From Variovorax sp. JS1663 (GTDB lineage: Bacteria > Pseudomonadota > Gammaproteobacteria > Burkholderiales > Burkholderiaceae_C), in assembly GCF_002157355.1 (NCBI RefSeq), contig NZ_LYMK01000001.1, forward strand, positions 124,001 to 188,000: 64,000 nt of DNA, given 5' to 3'. Shown here piece after piece: positions 35,882 through 45,396 of the stretch (within the stretch, counting starts at the first letter, position 1; each line of letters begins with the position of its first letter). The position numbers and the translations under genes were made by a program. The notes below the pieces were generated by a model, which had not been told where the DNA came from, ran no database searches, and was given only the letters and a program-made list of their open reading frames with translations.

Positions 35882-36334
35882 ATGTCCACCAAGACCAAAC
35901 TCCGCGCCGCCACCGTCGGTGGCACCGCCGACGACGTGGAGGCCGCCTTCTACGAGGCCCTGCAGCGCGGCGACATCGATGCGCTGATGGCCTGCTGGGC
36001 CGACGAGGACGAGGTGTTCTGCGTGCACCCGGGCGGGCCGCGCCTGGTGGGGACCGCCGCGATCCGCGGCGCCTTCGAGCAGATGTTCGCCAACGGCGCG
36101 ATCCATGCGACGCCGGCGCGCGTGCGCAAGGTGGAGTCGCTCGCCAGCGCCGTGCACAACGTGCTGGAGCGCATCGAAGTACTCACCGCGGAGGGGCCGC
36201 GCCATGCCTTCGTGCTGGCGACCAACGTCTATCACAAGACGGCCGAGGGCTGGCGCATGGTGGCGCACCACGCGAGTCCCGGCTCCGTGCATGCGCCCGA
36301 CGAAGCGGACGAGATGCCGCAGACGCTGCACTGA
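35882..36334 (+). CDS. SnoaL/NTF2-like (DUF4440-type) protein
   Basis: 150 residues with an NTF2-like cone fold: VEAAFYEALQRGDIDALMACWADEDEVFCVHPGG, then GAFEQMF and TAEGWRMVAHHASPG. Such proteins are ketosteroid-isomerase-like; the function is unknown. Its TGA overlaps the ATG of the next gene (TGATG), so the two are co-translated. Confidence 0.85.
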   Translation: MSTKTKLRAATVGGTADDVEAAFYEALQRGDIDALMACWADEDEVFCVHPGGPRLVGTAAIRGAFEQMFANGAIHATPARVRKVESLASAVHNVLERIEVLTAEGPRHAFVLATNVYHKTAEGWRMVAHHASPGSVHAPDEADEMPQTLH

Positions 36335-37308
36335 TGACGCCTTCCTACGCCGCGCCGCGGTGGCTGCCGGGCGGCCACCTGCAGACCATCTGGCCCGCGC
36401 TCTGGGCGCGCCGCGTCGAGACGCCCTTGCCGCCCTTTCGCCGCGAGCGCTGGACCACGCCGGACGGCGATTTCGTCGACGTGGACTTCCTGGCGGACAA
36501 CCAGCCAGGGCCGAAGCCGCTCCTGGTGCTTTTCCATGGGCTGGAGGGTTCCTCGAGGAGCCACTATGCCGAGGCCTTCGCGGCCCAGGCGCTGGCGCGC
36601 GGCTGGGCCTTCGCGGTGCCGCATTTCCGCGGCTGCAGCGGCGAGATCAACCTGGCGCCGCGGGCCTACCACTCGGGGGATTTCGAGGAGGTAGGCTGGA
36701 TCCTGGCGCGCCTGCGTGAGCGCCACGTGGGGCCGATGTTGGCTGCGGGCGTCTCGCTGGGCGGCAACGCCTTGATGCGCTGGGTCGAGGAAGCGGGTGA
36801 CGAGGCGGGAAAGACGGTCCGCGCCGCCGCATCCGTCTGCGCGCCGCTGGACTTGGCGGCCGGCGGCGCGGCCATCGGGCGCGGCTTCAACCGCCTCGTC
36901 TACACGCGCATGTTCCTGTCGACGATGAAGCCCAAGGCCCTGGCCAAGCTGGCCCAGCACCCGGGCCTGTTCGATCGCGAGGCACTGATGGCGGCCCGCG
37001 ATCTCTACACCTTCGACAACGTGTTCACCGCGCCGCTGCACGGTTTCCGCGACACGCAGGACTATTGGGCGCGTGCCTCGGCCAAGCCGCACCTGGCGGC
37101 GATCCGCATTCCCGCGCTCGTGCTGAACGCCACCAACGATCCCTTCGTGCCGGCCGCCAGCCTGCCGCGCCCGCAGGACGTGGGCCGCCACGTCACGCTG
37201 TGGCAGCCTGCCCATGGTGGCCACGTGGGCTTTCCGCTGGGGCTGCCGCCGGGGCATGTGCGCGGCATGCCGGAAGGCGTGGCCGGCTGGCTGGCGCAGC
37301 ATCTCTGA
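36334..37308 (+). CDS. YheT-family alpha/beta hydrolase
   Basis: 324 residues. WLPGGHLQTIWPALW is the YheT/ABHD1 opening. The nucleophile elbow is GVSLGGNAL (Ser about 147), the oxyanion region LFHGLEGSSRSHYAEAF, PHFRGCSGE, the acid LNATNDPFVP and the His PAHGGHVGF. A predicted esterase acting on membrane lipids or short esters. It starts inside the previous stop. Confidence 0.9.
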   Translation: MTPSYAAPRWLPGGHLQTIWPALWARRVETPLPPFRRERWTTPDGDFVDVDFLADNQPGPKPLLVLFHGLEGSSRSHYAEAFAAQALARGWAFAVPHFRGCSGEINLAPRAYHSGDFEEVGWILARLRERHVGPMLAAGVSLGGNALMRWVEEAGDEAGKTVRAAASVCAPLDLAAGGAAIGRGFNRLVYTRMFLSTMKPKALAKLAQHPGLFDREALMAARDLYTFDNVFTAPLHGFRDTQDYWARASAKPHLAAIRIPALVLNATNDPFVPAASLPRPQDVGRHVTLWQPAHGGHVGFPLGLPPGHVRGMPEGVAGWLAQHL

Positions 37309-37358
37309 ATCGGCTTTGTCCGATGGCGGTGCAGGCCGATCGGCGCCAGAATCGCCGC

Positions 37359-37901
37359 ATGGACGACATCGTCAAGCAGGCGCTCGCCAAGTGGCCCAAC
37401 GTGCCGCATTGCTATGGCTGGCTGGGGCTGGACGCGCGCGGCAACTGGTACCTGCGCGATGACCGCGTGCAGGCCGCGGGACCCTTTCCGGCATCGAAGG
37501 GGTCGCTGCTCAGGCACGAGAAGCTGATCGACTTCATCCAGCGCAACTACGAGCACGACCACCGCGGCCAGTGGTTCTTCCAGAACGGGCCGCAGCGCGT
37601 GTACGTGGAGCTCGAGGCCGCGCCCTGGGTCTGGCGCGTGGGCGAGGATTTCTCGGTGCGCTCGCATGCCGGCGAGCCGGTCGAGCCCTCGGCCTGCCTG
37701 GTCGATGAGGAAGGGCTGCTCTACCTCGTCACGCCGCTGGGACTGGGCCTGGTGCACACGCAGGACATGGGCCTGGCGGCCGAGGCGGTGGAGCAGGGGC
37801 GCTGGGTGCCGCAGGACGTGCATGCCGCGGAGCTGCCCGCGCGCTTCGGCCACGTGATGAGCCCGGCATCCGGCAGGCCGCCGCAGAAGGCCGAACACTG
37901 A
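37359..37901 (+). CDS. Conserved hypothetical protein (DUF-type, Burkholderiales)
   Basis: 180 residues from ATG 37359; an ATG 12 codons earlier (37323) is also open. It contains PNVPHCYGWLGLDARGNWYLRDD and LIDFIQRNYEHDHRGQWFFQNGPQRVYVELE, a compact conserved domain seen in beta-proteobacteria with no assigned role. No signal peptide or membrane segment. Followed by a bidirectional terminator. Confidence 0.75.
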   Translation: MDDIVKQALAKWPNVPHCYGWLGLDARGNWYLRDDRVQAAGPFPASKGSLLRHEKLIDFIQRNYEHDHRGQWFFQNGPQRVYVELEAAPWVWRVGEDFSVRSHAGEPVEPSACLVDEEGLLYLVTPLGLGLVHTQDMGLAAEAVEQGRWVPQDVHAAELPARFGHVMSPASGRPPQKAEH

Positions 37902-37914
37902 AACAAGAGACGAC

Positions 37915-37948
37915 AAAAAAGAGCCCGCATGGCGGGCTCTTTTTTTTG
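37915..37948. terminator. Bidirectional intrinsic terminator
   Basis: Stem AAAAAAGAGCCCGC / GCGGGCTCTTTTTT around loop ATG, with A and T tracts on either side. It sits between the convergent hypothetical gene (ends 37901) and the cytochrome gene (ends 37966), so it can stop both. Confidence 0.92.
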
Positions 37949-37965
37949 GGAGATCCGAGGATCGG

Positions 37966-38577
37966 TTACTTGGCGGGCTCGGAGGCCGGTGCCGCGGCAG
38001 CGGAGGCCGCACCTTCGGGCGCGGCGGCTGCAGGCCGGTCCGGCACGGGGAACTTGGCGCCGCCCGCGTTGGCCAGGTAGACCACGGCGCGGCCGATCTC
38101 GACGTCCTCGAAGTCGCCGCCGCCCTGGGCCGGCATCGCGCCCTTGCCCTTGAGCGCATGCTCCAGCAGCGTCGCGTAGCCCTGACCGATGCGCGGGCCC
38201 CAGGCCGCGGCGTCGTTCAGGTGCGGTGCGCCCGGGATGCCCGGGGCGCCGTGGCAGGCCACGCACTGCGCCTTGAACACGGCCTCGCCGGCGGCCAGCG
38301 GCCGGTTGGCGTCGCGGATCTCGATCGAGCCGATCTTCTTGAGGCGCTCGGCGATGTCGCGGTCGCGCGCATCCTTCGACACGCCGTAGAGCGACATGCC
38401 CTCGCCCTTGACCTCCCCCGAGGGGTGGTTGGCGGAAGTCACGTACGAGACGAGCCCGACGATGATCAGGATCGGCGCAATGAAGGAGAAGAAGACCGCC
38501 AGCAGCAGTTGTTTGGGGTTCTTGATCGGGCCCGTGTGGGCATCTTCTGTGGCCTGGTAGTGCGCGTCGTCGCTCAT
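37966..38577 (-). CDS. Membrane-anchored class I c-type cytochrome (c5-like)
   Basis: 203 residues. N-terminal membrane anchor (LLLAVFFSFIAPILIIVGLVSYV, about 24-46), then a single heme site CVACH (residues about 111-115) with AAGEAVFKAQ before and a Met ligand candidate in KGAMPAQGG. The C-terminus is Ala/Pro-rich. It moves electrons on the periplasmic face, for example to an oxidase. No redox gene stands beside it. Confidence 0.92.
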   Translation of the reverse strand: MSDDAHYQATEDAHTGPIKNPKQLLLAVFFSFIAPILIIVGLVSYVTSANHPSGEVKGEGMSLYGVSKDARDRDIAERLKKIGSIEIRDANRPLAAGEAVFKAQCVACHGAPGIPGAPHLNDAAAWGPRIGQGYATLLEHALKGKGAMPAQGGGDFEDVEIGRAVVYLANAGGAKFPVPDRPAAAAPEGAASAAAAPASEPAK

Positions 38578-38821
38578 TGGGTCCTCAGTGTGGGGCTCTT
38601 CGGGGGCTTTTAGGGTCAACCGGCGATTATAGAGAGGCGCCCGAGGGCACCCCGGGGGCATCCAAGTTGCTCCACCGCGCGTTCCACAAGGCGTGCAACA
38701 CGCAGGCCGCGAAGCCGGCCCGTTCGGGGGCGCCCGCGGAACCGGCCCTGCCGGGCCGCCGGGTGCGCCCCCGGTGAGGGGGGTGGCGGACCGCACGAAG
38801 TGGGGGAGCCTGGGGGAGAGC
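38578..38821. other. GC-rich intergenic region, no gene seen
   Basis: 244 bases upstream of the cytochrome gene and downstream of the efflux operon. Several G/C tracts and a stem-like GGCCCTGCCGGGCC are present; it could terminate the efflux operon, but no T-tract is seen. No convincing ORF. Confidence 0.4.
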
Positions 38822-40237
38822 TCATTTCGTGGCCCAGCCACCGCCCAGCGTCTTGTACAGCACGACCTGGTTCTGCAGCTGCGCGAGGTGGATCTGTACC
38901 GCGGCCTGCTGCGCCCCGTAGAGCGAGCGCTGCGCGTCCAGCAGGTCCAGTGCGCTGGCGATGCCGTTGCGGTAGCGCAGGTCGGACAGCCTGAAGCGCA
39001 CCGACTCCGCCTCGGACTGCGCGCGCAGGGCGCGCAGCTGCTCGCCCAGGGTGGCGCGGCCCGCAAGCGCGTCGGCGACCTCGCGGAAGCCCGTCTGGAT
39101 CGCCTTCTCGTACTGCGCCACGGCGATGTCGCGCCCGGCGCGGGCCGAGCCCAGCCCGGCCTGGTTGCGGCCGGCGTCGAAGATCGGCAGCGTCAGCTGC
39201 GGCGCGAAGGTCCAGGCCTTGGTGCCGCGGTCGAACAGGTTCGAGAACTCGCTGCTGGTGGTGCCGATCGAGGAGGTCAGCGTGATGCGCGGGAAGAAGG
39301 CCGCCCGCGCGGCGCCGATGTTGGCGTTGGCCGCGATCAGCTGCTGCTCGGCGGCCCGGATGTCGGGCCGTTCCCCCAACAGGTCGGACGGCATGCCGGC
39401 CGGCAGCTCGGGCATCGCCGCGACGCCGTCCAGGCCGCGCGCGCCGCCTTCGGTGGCCTCCGGCGGCACCGGCGCGCCCAGCAGCAGGGCCAGCGCGTTC
39501 TCGTCCTGCATGCGCAGCCGCTGCTGCTCCGCGTAGGAGGCGCGTGCGCTCTCGGCCAGCGAATCGGCCAGCCGCAGGTCGAGCTCCGAGGACACGCCGT
39601 TGTCGAAGCGCATGCGGGTGAGCTTCTGCGATTCCTCGCGGGTGGTCAGCGTCTGCCGCGTGATCGCGAGCAACTCGTCGTCGGCGATCAGCGTGAGCCA
39701 GCCGCTGGCCACGGCCGAGACCAGGCTGATCTGCGTGGCCTTGCGCGATTCCTCGGTGGCGAGGAACTGCGCCAGCGCCTGCTCCTTCAGGCTGGCGACG
39801 CGGCCGAAGAAGTCGAGCTCCCAGGCCGTGATGCCGAGGCCGACCGAATAGCTCGATGCCACGCTGCCGCCCAGGCCGGCGGCTGCCAGCGGGTTCGGGC
39901 TCGAGCGCGAGCCGCTGGCCGTGAGGTCGAGCGCAGGGAACTGGGCCGCGCGCTGGATCTGGAACTGTGCGCGCGCCTGCTCGATGTTGCCCACCGCCAC
40001 GCGCAGGTCGCGGTTGTTGGCCAGGGCGGTCTCGATCAGCTTCGCCAGGCGCGGATCGGTGAAGTAGTCCTGCCAGGCCAGCGTGGAGGCCGGCGAGCTG
40101 GTGCCGGCCGCGGGCTGCGCGCCCGGATAAGTGGCCGGCACCGGCGCCGCCGGGCGCTCGTAGGTCGGGATCAGGGAACAGCCGGCCAGCGCCAGGGCCG
40201 CAGCCCCGGCGAGTGCGGTACGGATCAGTGCTTTCAT
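38822..40237 (-). CDS. RND efflux outer-membrane channel (OprM/NodT family lipoprotein)
   Basis: 471 residues from ATG 40237 with a lipobox LAGC (Cys 19). Two repeats of the TolC-type fold (LAWQDYFTDPRLAKLIETAL... and the APQLTLPIFDAGRNQAGL region) and the family end YKTLGGGW. It forms the trans-outer-membrane duct for the adjacent pump. It starts one base after the pump gene's stop. Longer in-frame starts lie inside the pump gene. Confidence 0.94.
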   Translation of the reverse strand: MKALIRTALAGAAALALAGCSLIPTYERPAAPVPATYPGAQPAAGTSSPASTLAWQDYFTDPRLAKLIETALANNRDLRVAVGNIEQARAQFQIQRAAQFPALDLTASGSRSSPNPLAAAGLGGSVASSYSVGLGITAWELDFFGRVASLKEQALAQFLATEESRKATQISLVSAVASGWLTLIADDELLAITRQTLTTREESQKLTRMRFDNGVSSELDLRLADSLAESARASYAEQQRLRMQDENALALLLGAPVPPEATEGGARGLDGVAAMPELPAGMPSDLLGERPDIRAAEQQLIAANANIGAARAAFFPRITLTSSIGTTSSEFSNLFDRGTKAWTFAPQLTLPIFDAGRNQAGLGSARAGRDIAVAQYEKAIQTGFREVADALAGRATLGEQLRALRAQSEAESVRFRLSDLRYRNGIASALDLLDAQRSLYGAQQAAVQIHLAQLQNQVVLYKTLGGGWATK

Positions 40238-40238
40238 G

Positions 40239-43200
40239 TCAATGGTTCGGTGCATGGGGGGCTTCCTCGATGCCGGCAGCCTCGGCATGGCGCCGGTCGA
40301 CCTCGTGCTGGCGTTCGCTGCCCTTGAACAGGCTGCGCACCACGACGAAGAACACCGGCACGAAGATCACCGCGAGCAGCGTGCCCGTGACCATGCCGCC
40401 GATCACGCCGGTGCCGATCGCGCGCTGGCTGGCCGAGCCGGCACCGCTGGCGATGACCAGCGGCACCACGCCCAGGCCGAAGGCCAGCGAGGTCATGATG
40501 ATGGGCCGGAACCGCAGGTGCGCGGCGGCCAGCGCCGACTCGACCACGCCCCGCCCCTGCGCCTGCAGGTCCTTGGCGAACTCGATGATCAGGATCGCGT
40601 TCTTCGCCGACAGGCCGATGATGGTGATCAGCCCGACCTGGAAGTACACGTCGTTCGCATAGGCGCGCAGCATCGTCGCGAGCAGCACGCCCAGCACGCC
40701 CAGCGGCACCACCAGGATCACGGCCAGCGGGATGGTCCAGCTCTCGTACAGCGCGGCCAGGCAGAGGAACACCGCCAGGATCGAGAAGGCATAGAGGATG
40801 ACGGCCTGTGCGCCGGCGAGCTTTTCCTCGCGCGACTGGCCGGTCCATTCATAGCCGAAGCCCTGGGGCAGCTGCGCGGCGAGCTTCTCCATCTCGGCCA
40901 TCGCCGCGCCCGAGCTGTAGCCGGCCGCGGCCGAGCCCGAGATGCGGATCGCCGGGTAGCCGTTGTAGCGCACCGTCTGCTGCGCGCCGGTGACCCAGCG
41001 CGTGCTCGCGAAGGACGACAGCGGCACCGGCTCGCCCTTCGTATTGGGCGCGTTGAGCCGCAACAGGTCCTCCGGCTGCATGCGCGCCGGCGCGTCGGCC
41101 TGCACCACCACCCGCTGCAGGCGTCCCTGGTTCGGGAAGTCGTTCACGTAGGTGGAGCCCAGCGCGGTGGACAGCGTGCTGTTGATGGCGTCGAAGCCCA
41201 CGCCCAGCGCGTTCGCCTTGTCGCGGTCGATGTCGATCTGCAGCTGCGGCGCGTCCTCCAGGCCGTCCGGCCGCACCTGCGTGAGGATCGGGTTCTTGCC
41301 GGCCATGCCCAGCAGCTGATTGCGCGCATTGACGAGCGCCTCGTGGCCCGCGCCGCCGCGGTCCTGCAGCCGGAAGCTGAAGCCGCTGGCGTTGCCCAGC
41401 TCGGGAATCGGCGGCGGCGACAGCGGGTAGATGAAGGCGTCGCGGATGCTCGACAGCGCCCCGAAGGCCCGACCGGCCACCGCCTCGGCCGAGTGGCTCG
41501 GATCATGCCGCTCCTCCCACGGCTTCAGCGTGACGAAGGCGAGGCCCGCGTTCTGGCCCTGGCCCGAGAAGCTGAAGCCCAGCACGCCGACCATGCTTTC
41601 CACCTCGGGCTGCTTGAGGATGTACTTCTCGACGTCCTGCATCACCGACAGCATGCGCTCCTGCGTCGCGCCCGGCGGCAGCTGCACGTTGACGATGATG
41701 TAGCCCTGGTCTTCCTGCGGCAGGAAGGAGGTCGGCAACTGCCGGTACACCAGCACCACCGCGCCGATGATCGCCGCGTAGATCACCAGATAGCGCGCCG
41801 CCCGCTTGAGGATGCGCGCCACGAGGCCCTCGTAGCCCTTGGCGGTGCGCGAGAAGGCGCGGTTGAACCAGCCGAAGAAGCCGCGCTTTTCGTGGTGATG
41901 CCCGGCTTCCACGGGCTTGAGCAGGGTGGCGCACAGCGCCGGCGTGAGCGACAGCGCCATGAAGGCCGAGAAGGCGATCGAGACCACCATCACCGCCGAG
42001 AACTGGCGATAGATGTTGCCGGTGGAGCCGGCGAAGAAGGCCAGCGGCACGAACACCGAAATCAACACCACCGTCACGCCGACGATGGCGCCGGAGATCT
42101 GGCGCATCGCCTTGCGCGTGGCTTCCAGCGGAGAGAGGCCCTCCTCGCTCATGATCCGCTCGACGTTCTCCACCACCACGATGGCATCGTCCACCACGAT
42201 GCCGATCACCAGCACCATGCCGAACATGGTGAGCACGTTGATCGAGAAGCCCAGCGCCAGCAGCATGCCGAAGGTGCCCAGGAGCGCGATCGGCACCACG
42301 ACGGTCGGGATCAGGGTGTAGCGCCAGTTCTGCAGGAACAGGAACATCACCAGGAACACCAGCGCCACCGCCTCGAACAGCGTCTTCACCACCTCGGTGA
42401 TGGAGATGCTCACGAAGCGCGAGCTGTCGTAGGGGATGGTCCACGACACCCCCTGCGGAAAGAAGCGCTCCAGCTCGGTCATCTTGGCGCGGATCGCCTT
42501 GGCCGATTGCAGGGCATTGCCGCTCGGCGCGAGCTGCACGCCGATGCCCACCGCCTGCTGGCCGTTCAGCCGCGCCGAGGTGGCATAGCCCTGGCCGCCC
42601 AGCTCGATGCGCGCCACGTCCTTGAGGCGCACCGCGGAGCCGTCGGTGTTGGCGCGCAGCACGATGTCGCCGAACTGCGCGGTGCTCGTGAGCTGCCCGT
42701 TGACCACCACCGTCGCCGCGATGGCCTGGCCCGGCACGTTCGGCAGATCGCCGATGGTGCCGGAGGACACCTGCGCGTTCTGCGCGCGGATCGCCGCATT
42801 GACGTCGGCCGCCGACAGGTTGTAGCCCTGCAGCTTGGCCGGCTCGATCCAGATGCGCATGGCGCGCTCGGTGCCGAACAGCTGGGCCTGGCCGATGCCG
42901 GCCACGCGCTGCAGCTCGGGCACCACGTTGCGCGAGGCGTAGTCGCCCAGCGCCGTGGTGTCGATCGCCGGGTTGGTGGACGACAGCATCGTGAACAGCA
43001 GGAAGTTGTTGCGCGACTTGTCCACGCGCACGCCCTGCTGGGTCACGGCCGCCGGCAGCCGCGGCGTGGCGCGCGAGAGGCGGTTCTGCACGTCCACCTG
43101 TGCCAGGTCGGGGTTGGTGCCGGTCTCGAAGGTGATCGTGATGGTGCCGGTGCCGTCCGCCTGCGCCACCGATTCCATGTAGATGAGGCCGGGCGATCCG

Positions 43201-43409
43201 TTCATCTCGCGCTCGATGACCGAGAGCACGCTGTCCTCCAGCGTCTGCGCGGAGGCCCCGGGGTAGGCGGTGTTGATGACGATCGCCGGCGGTGCCACCG
43301 GCGGGTACTGCGCGATCGGCAACTGCGTGATGGACACGGCACCGAGCACGATGATGAACAGCGCGATCACCCACGCGAAGATGGGCCGGTCGATGAAGAA
43401 CTTTGCCAT
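40239..43409 (-). CDS. RND multidrug efflux pump, inner-membrane transporter (HAE1/AcrB family)
   Basis: 1056 residues. It opens MAKFFIDRPIFAWVIALFI, has twelve predicted membrane segments and two large periplasmic loops. The proton-relay Asp pair is in VLVIGIVVDDAIVVVENVERIM. SLTPALCATLLKP and the C-terminal FVPVFFVVVR are standard. Full length for AcrB/MexB. Proton-driven tripartite export of drugs, solvents or dyes with the adaptor and channel encoded on either side. Confidence 0.96.
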   Translation of the reverse strand: MAKFFIDRPIFAWVIALFIIVLGAVSITQLPIAQYPPVAPPAIVINTAYPGASAQTLEDSVLSVIEREMNGSPGLIYMESVAQADGTGTITITFETGTNPDLAQVDVQNRLSRATPRLPAAVTQQGVRVDKSRNNFLLFTMLSSTNPAIDTTALGDYASRNVVPELQRVAGIGQAQLFGTERAMRIWIEPAKLQGYNLSAADVNAAIRAQNAQVSSGTIGDLPNVPGQAIAATVVVNGQLTSTAQFGDIVLRANTDGSAVRLKDVARIELGGQGYATSARLNGQQAVGIGVQLAPSGNALQSAKAIRAKMTELERFFPQGVSWTIPYDSSRFVSISITEVVKTLFEAVALVFLVMFLFLQNWRYTLIPTVVVPIALLGTFGMLLALGFSINVLTMFGMVLVIGIVVDDAIVVVENVERIMSEEGLSPLEATRKAMRQISGAIVGVTVVLISVFVPLAFFAGSTGNIYRQFSAVMVVSIAFSAFMALSLTPALCATLLKPVEAGHHHEKRGFFGWFNRAFSRTAKGYEGLVARILKRAARYLVIYAAIIGAVVLVYRQLPTSFLPQEDQGYIIVNVQLPPGATQERMLSVMQDVEKYILKQPEVESMVGVLGFSFSGQGQNAGLAFVTLKPWEERHDPSHSAEAVAGRAFGALSSIRDAFIYPLSPPPIPELGNASGFSFRLQDRGGAGHEALVNARNQLLGMAGKNPILTQVRPDGLEDAPQLQIDIDRDKANALGVGFDAINSTLSTALGSTYVNDFPNQGRLQRVVVQADAPARMQPEDLLRLNAPNTKGEPVPLSSFASTRWVTGAQQTVRYNGYPAIRISGSAAAGYSSGAAMAEMEKLAAQLPQGFGYEWTGQSREEKLAGAQAVILYAFSILAVFLCLAALYESWTIPLAVILVVPLGVLGVLLATMLRAYANDVYFQVGLITIIGLSAKNAILIIEFAKDLQAQGRGVVESALAAAHLRFRPIIMTSLAFGLGVVPLVIASGAGSASQRAIGTGVIGGMVTGTLLAVIFVPVFFVVVRSLFKGSERQHEVDRRHAEAAGIEEAPHAPNH

Positions 43410-43422
43410 GCGGGCGCGCTCC

Positions 43423-44673
43423 TCAGGGCTTCGTGGCCGGAGCCGAGGCGGCGGCCGCGGGTGCCGGGGCGGTCGCGGCGGCGGCCGGCGTTGGCGGCTT
43501 CCACGGCACCGCCTTCACCGCGGAGCCCGGCGGCATCATCATCAGCTTCTGGAAGCCATCGACCATGACCTGCTCGCCGGCCTTCAGGCCGTCAAGCACG
43601 ATCCACTGGTTGTTCTGGGCCGCGCTGATCTTCACCTCGCGCTTGTGCATCTTGCCCTCCGCGTCGACCACGGTCAGCGTGTCGCCCTGCTGCGTGCGCG
43701 TGACCGCCTGCTGCGGCACGGTGATTGCGTTGGTGGCCTGCGCCTGCTCCACCCGCACCCGCACGTACAGGCCGGGCAGCAGCTCCCCCTTCGGGTTGGG
43801 CACCTCGGCGCGCAGCGTGACCTGGCCCGTGGTCGAGTCGACCGTGAGATCCGAGAACAGCAGCTTGCCCGGCAGCGCGTATTCGTTGCCGCCTTCCAGC
43901 ACCACGCGCACGCTGGCTGCGTCCGTGCCGCTGGCACGCTTGAACTGGCCGGCTTCCATGGCGCGGCGCAGCTTGAGCACGTCGTTGGCCGACTGGGTGA
44001 AGTTCACGTAGATCGGGTCGATCTGCTGCACCACCGCCAGCGGCGTCGCGTCGCCCTGGCCCACCAGCGCGCCCTCGGTCACCAGCGCGCGGCCGATGCG
44101 GCCGGAGATGGGGGAGGTCACGCTGGCATAGCCGAGGTTGATCTTCGCCGTCTGCACCGAGGCGCGGCTCACCGCGATGTCGGCCTCGGCGGTCTTGGCG
44201 GCGGCCACGGCATTCAGGTATTCCTGCTTGCTCACCGCATTGGCTTCCACCAGCGGCTTGTAACGCTCGGCCAGGGCCTTGGCCTGCACCGCGTTCGCCT
44301 CGGCGCGCGCCAGGCTCGCCTGGGCGCTCTGAGCGGCGGCGACATAGGGCGCGGGATCGATGTTGAACAGCAGCTGGCCCGCCTTCACGTCGCTGCCCTC
44401 GCGGAACACCCGCTTCTGCAGGATGCCGGCAGCGCGGGCCCGCACCTCGGCCACGCGGGACGCTTCCAGTCGCCCGGGCAACTCGGTCACCAGGCCGACA
44501 TCGCCCGGCGTCGCAACCACCACGCCGACTTCGGGCGGCGGCGGCGCGCCCCCGCCGGCCCCTGCGCCATGCGCGCCGCCGGCCGGGGCCTCACTCTTGC
44601 CGCAGCCGGCGAGCACCAGCACCGCGGCGGCTGCGACGGCGGCCAGGGCAGGGCGGCGCGACGAGAACAACAA
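43423..44673 (-). CDS. RND efflux periplasmic adaptor (AcrA/MexA family), 5' end damaged
   Basis: About 416 residues. The lipoprotein signal (ALAAVAAAAVLVLAGC), barrel-sandwich segments (VEVRARAAGILQKRVFREGSDV; SPISGRIGRALVTEGALVG) and C-terminal domain are intact. No ATG is available: the frame runs upstream into antisense of the truncated tetR, leaving TTG 44673 or 44670 as the only start, without a Shine-Dalgarno. The normal first codons and promoter seem to have been deleted together with the repressor's N-terminus. The gene may be poorly expressed. Confidence 0.85.
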   Translation of the reverse strand: MLFSSRRPALAAVAAAAVLVLAGCGKSEAPAGGAHGAGAGGGAPPPPEVGVVVATPGDVGLVTELPGRLEASRVAEVRARAAGILQKRVFREGSDVKAGQLLFNIDPAPYVAAAQSAQASLARAEANAVQAKALAERYKPLVEANAVSKQEYLNAVAAAKTAEADIAVSRASVQTAKINLGYASVTSPISGRIGRALVTEGALVGQGDATPLAVVQQIDPIYVNFTQSANDVLKLRRAMEAGQFKRASGTDAASVRVVLEGGNEYALPGKLLFSDLTVDSTTGQVTLRAEVPNPKGELLPGLYVRVRVEQAQATNAITVPQQAVTRTQQGDTLTVVDAEGKMHKREVKISAAQNNQWIVLDGLKAGEQVMVDGFQKLMMMPPGSAVKAVPWKPPTPAAAATAPAPAAAASAPATKP

Positions 44674-44678
44674 CGAAT

Positions 44679-45176
44679 GACGAGGCCGACCTCTTCAACG
44701 CGATGATGGAGCGGGTCACCTTGCCGCTGGAGGCCGCCAAGCGCGAGGCCGGCAGCGATGGGGCCGATCCGCTGGCGGCGATCGAGCGGGTGATGATGCT
44801 GGCGCTGGACCTGATGGTCACCGACCCGCAGGTGCGCCGCGTGTTCGAGATCGCCACGCTCAAGGTCGAATACACGCAGGAGATGGACGCCGTTCTGCAG
44901 CGCCACCGCGCCGCGCGCAACGAGTTCCTGGACGATTTTGCCAACGCCCTGGAGCATGCTGCCCGCAAGGCCGGCATCGAGCTGCCGATGCCGGTCAAGA
45001 CGGCGGCCTTCGGCCTGCATGCCGCCTTCTCCGGATTGATCCAGGACTGGCTGCTGGAGCCCGGCCTGTTCGACCTGGTGGCGGCCGGCCGCCACGTCTT
45101 CCGCGTCTATCTCGCGGGCCTGGGCTTCGAGTGCAGCGCCGAGCCGGCCGGGGTGGACTGCAAGAGCGCCGCGTGA
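44679..45176 (+). pseudogene. TetR/AcrR-family efflux repressor, N-terminal HTH deleted
   Basis: From DEADLFNAMMERVTLPLEAA onward this is the ligand-binding half of an AcrR/TtgR-type repressor (TetR_C_2 domain, ending RHVFRVYLAGLGF). The approximately 60 residues that should precede, including the whole HTH, are absent; upstream bases are the antisense of the efflux adaptor's signal peptide. ATG 44703 could still give a 157-residue protein with no DNA-binding domain. The intergenic operator/promoter is missing too. Confidence 0.85.
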
Positions 45177-45218
45177 TCGGAGATAATGGCGGGCTTCGGC
45201 GCTTGGCCGGAGCCCCAT

Positions 45219-45293
45219 CTCGCTGTATTTCAATGGATAGAATTCGGCCCTCCGAAGGCTGAGATCCAGGTTCGATTCCTGGCGGCGGGACCA
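45219..45293 (+). tRNA. tRNA-Arg (anticodon CCG)
   Basis: Folded by hand: acceptor CTCGCTG / CGGCGGG with two G-U pairs, D-arm around AATGGATA, anticodon stem CGGCC / GGCTG with loop CTCCGAA (anticodon CCG, reads CGG), T-arm CCAGG-TTCGATT-CCTGG, discriminator A, and encoded CCA (45291-45293). A terminator follows seven bases later. It marks the left side of an island scar. Confidence 0.93.
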
Positions 45294-45299
45294 GATACC

Positions 45300-45333
45300 A
45301 AGCCGGACACATCCAAAGGTGTCCGGCTTTTTT
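45300..45333 (+). terminator. Intrinsic terminator after tRNA-Arg
   Basis: Stem AAGCCGGACAC / GTGTCCGGCTT with loop ATCCAAAG and a six-T tract. Confidence 0.9.
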
Positions 45334-45396
45334 GTTCCTCTTCTGAAAATCATCAGAGCCCTGTCCGCAATGGTTCGACAGTGGCCGTCCTCATCC

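Noticed and set aside
37915..37948. CRISPR-like or REP element
   Set aside because: Single perfect stem with A and T tracts between convergent genes: an ordinary bidirectional terminator. No CRISPR array was noticed anywhere in the window.
40236..43568. 1110-residue plus-strand frame opposite the RND pump
   Set aside because: Its His/Arg/Gln-rich translation is the mirror of a GC-rich coding frame; the minus frame has the full AcrB signature.
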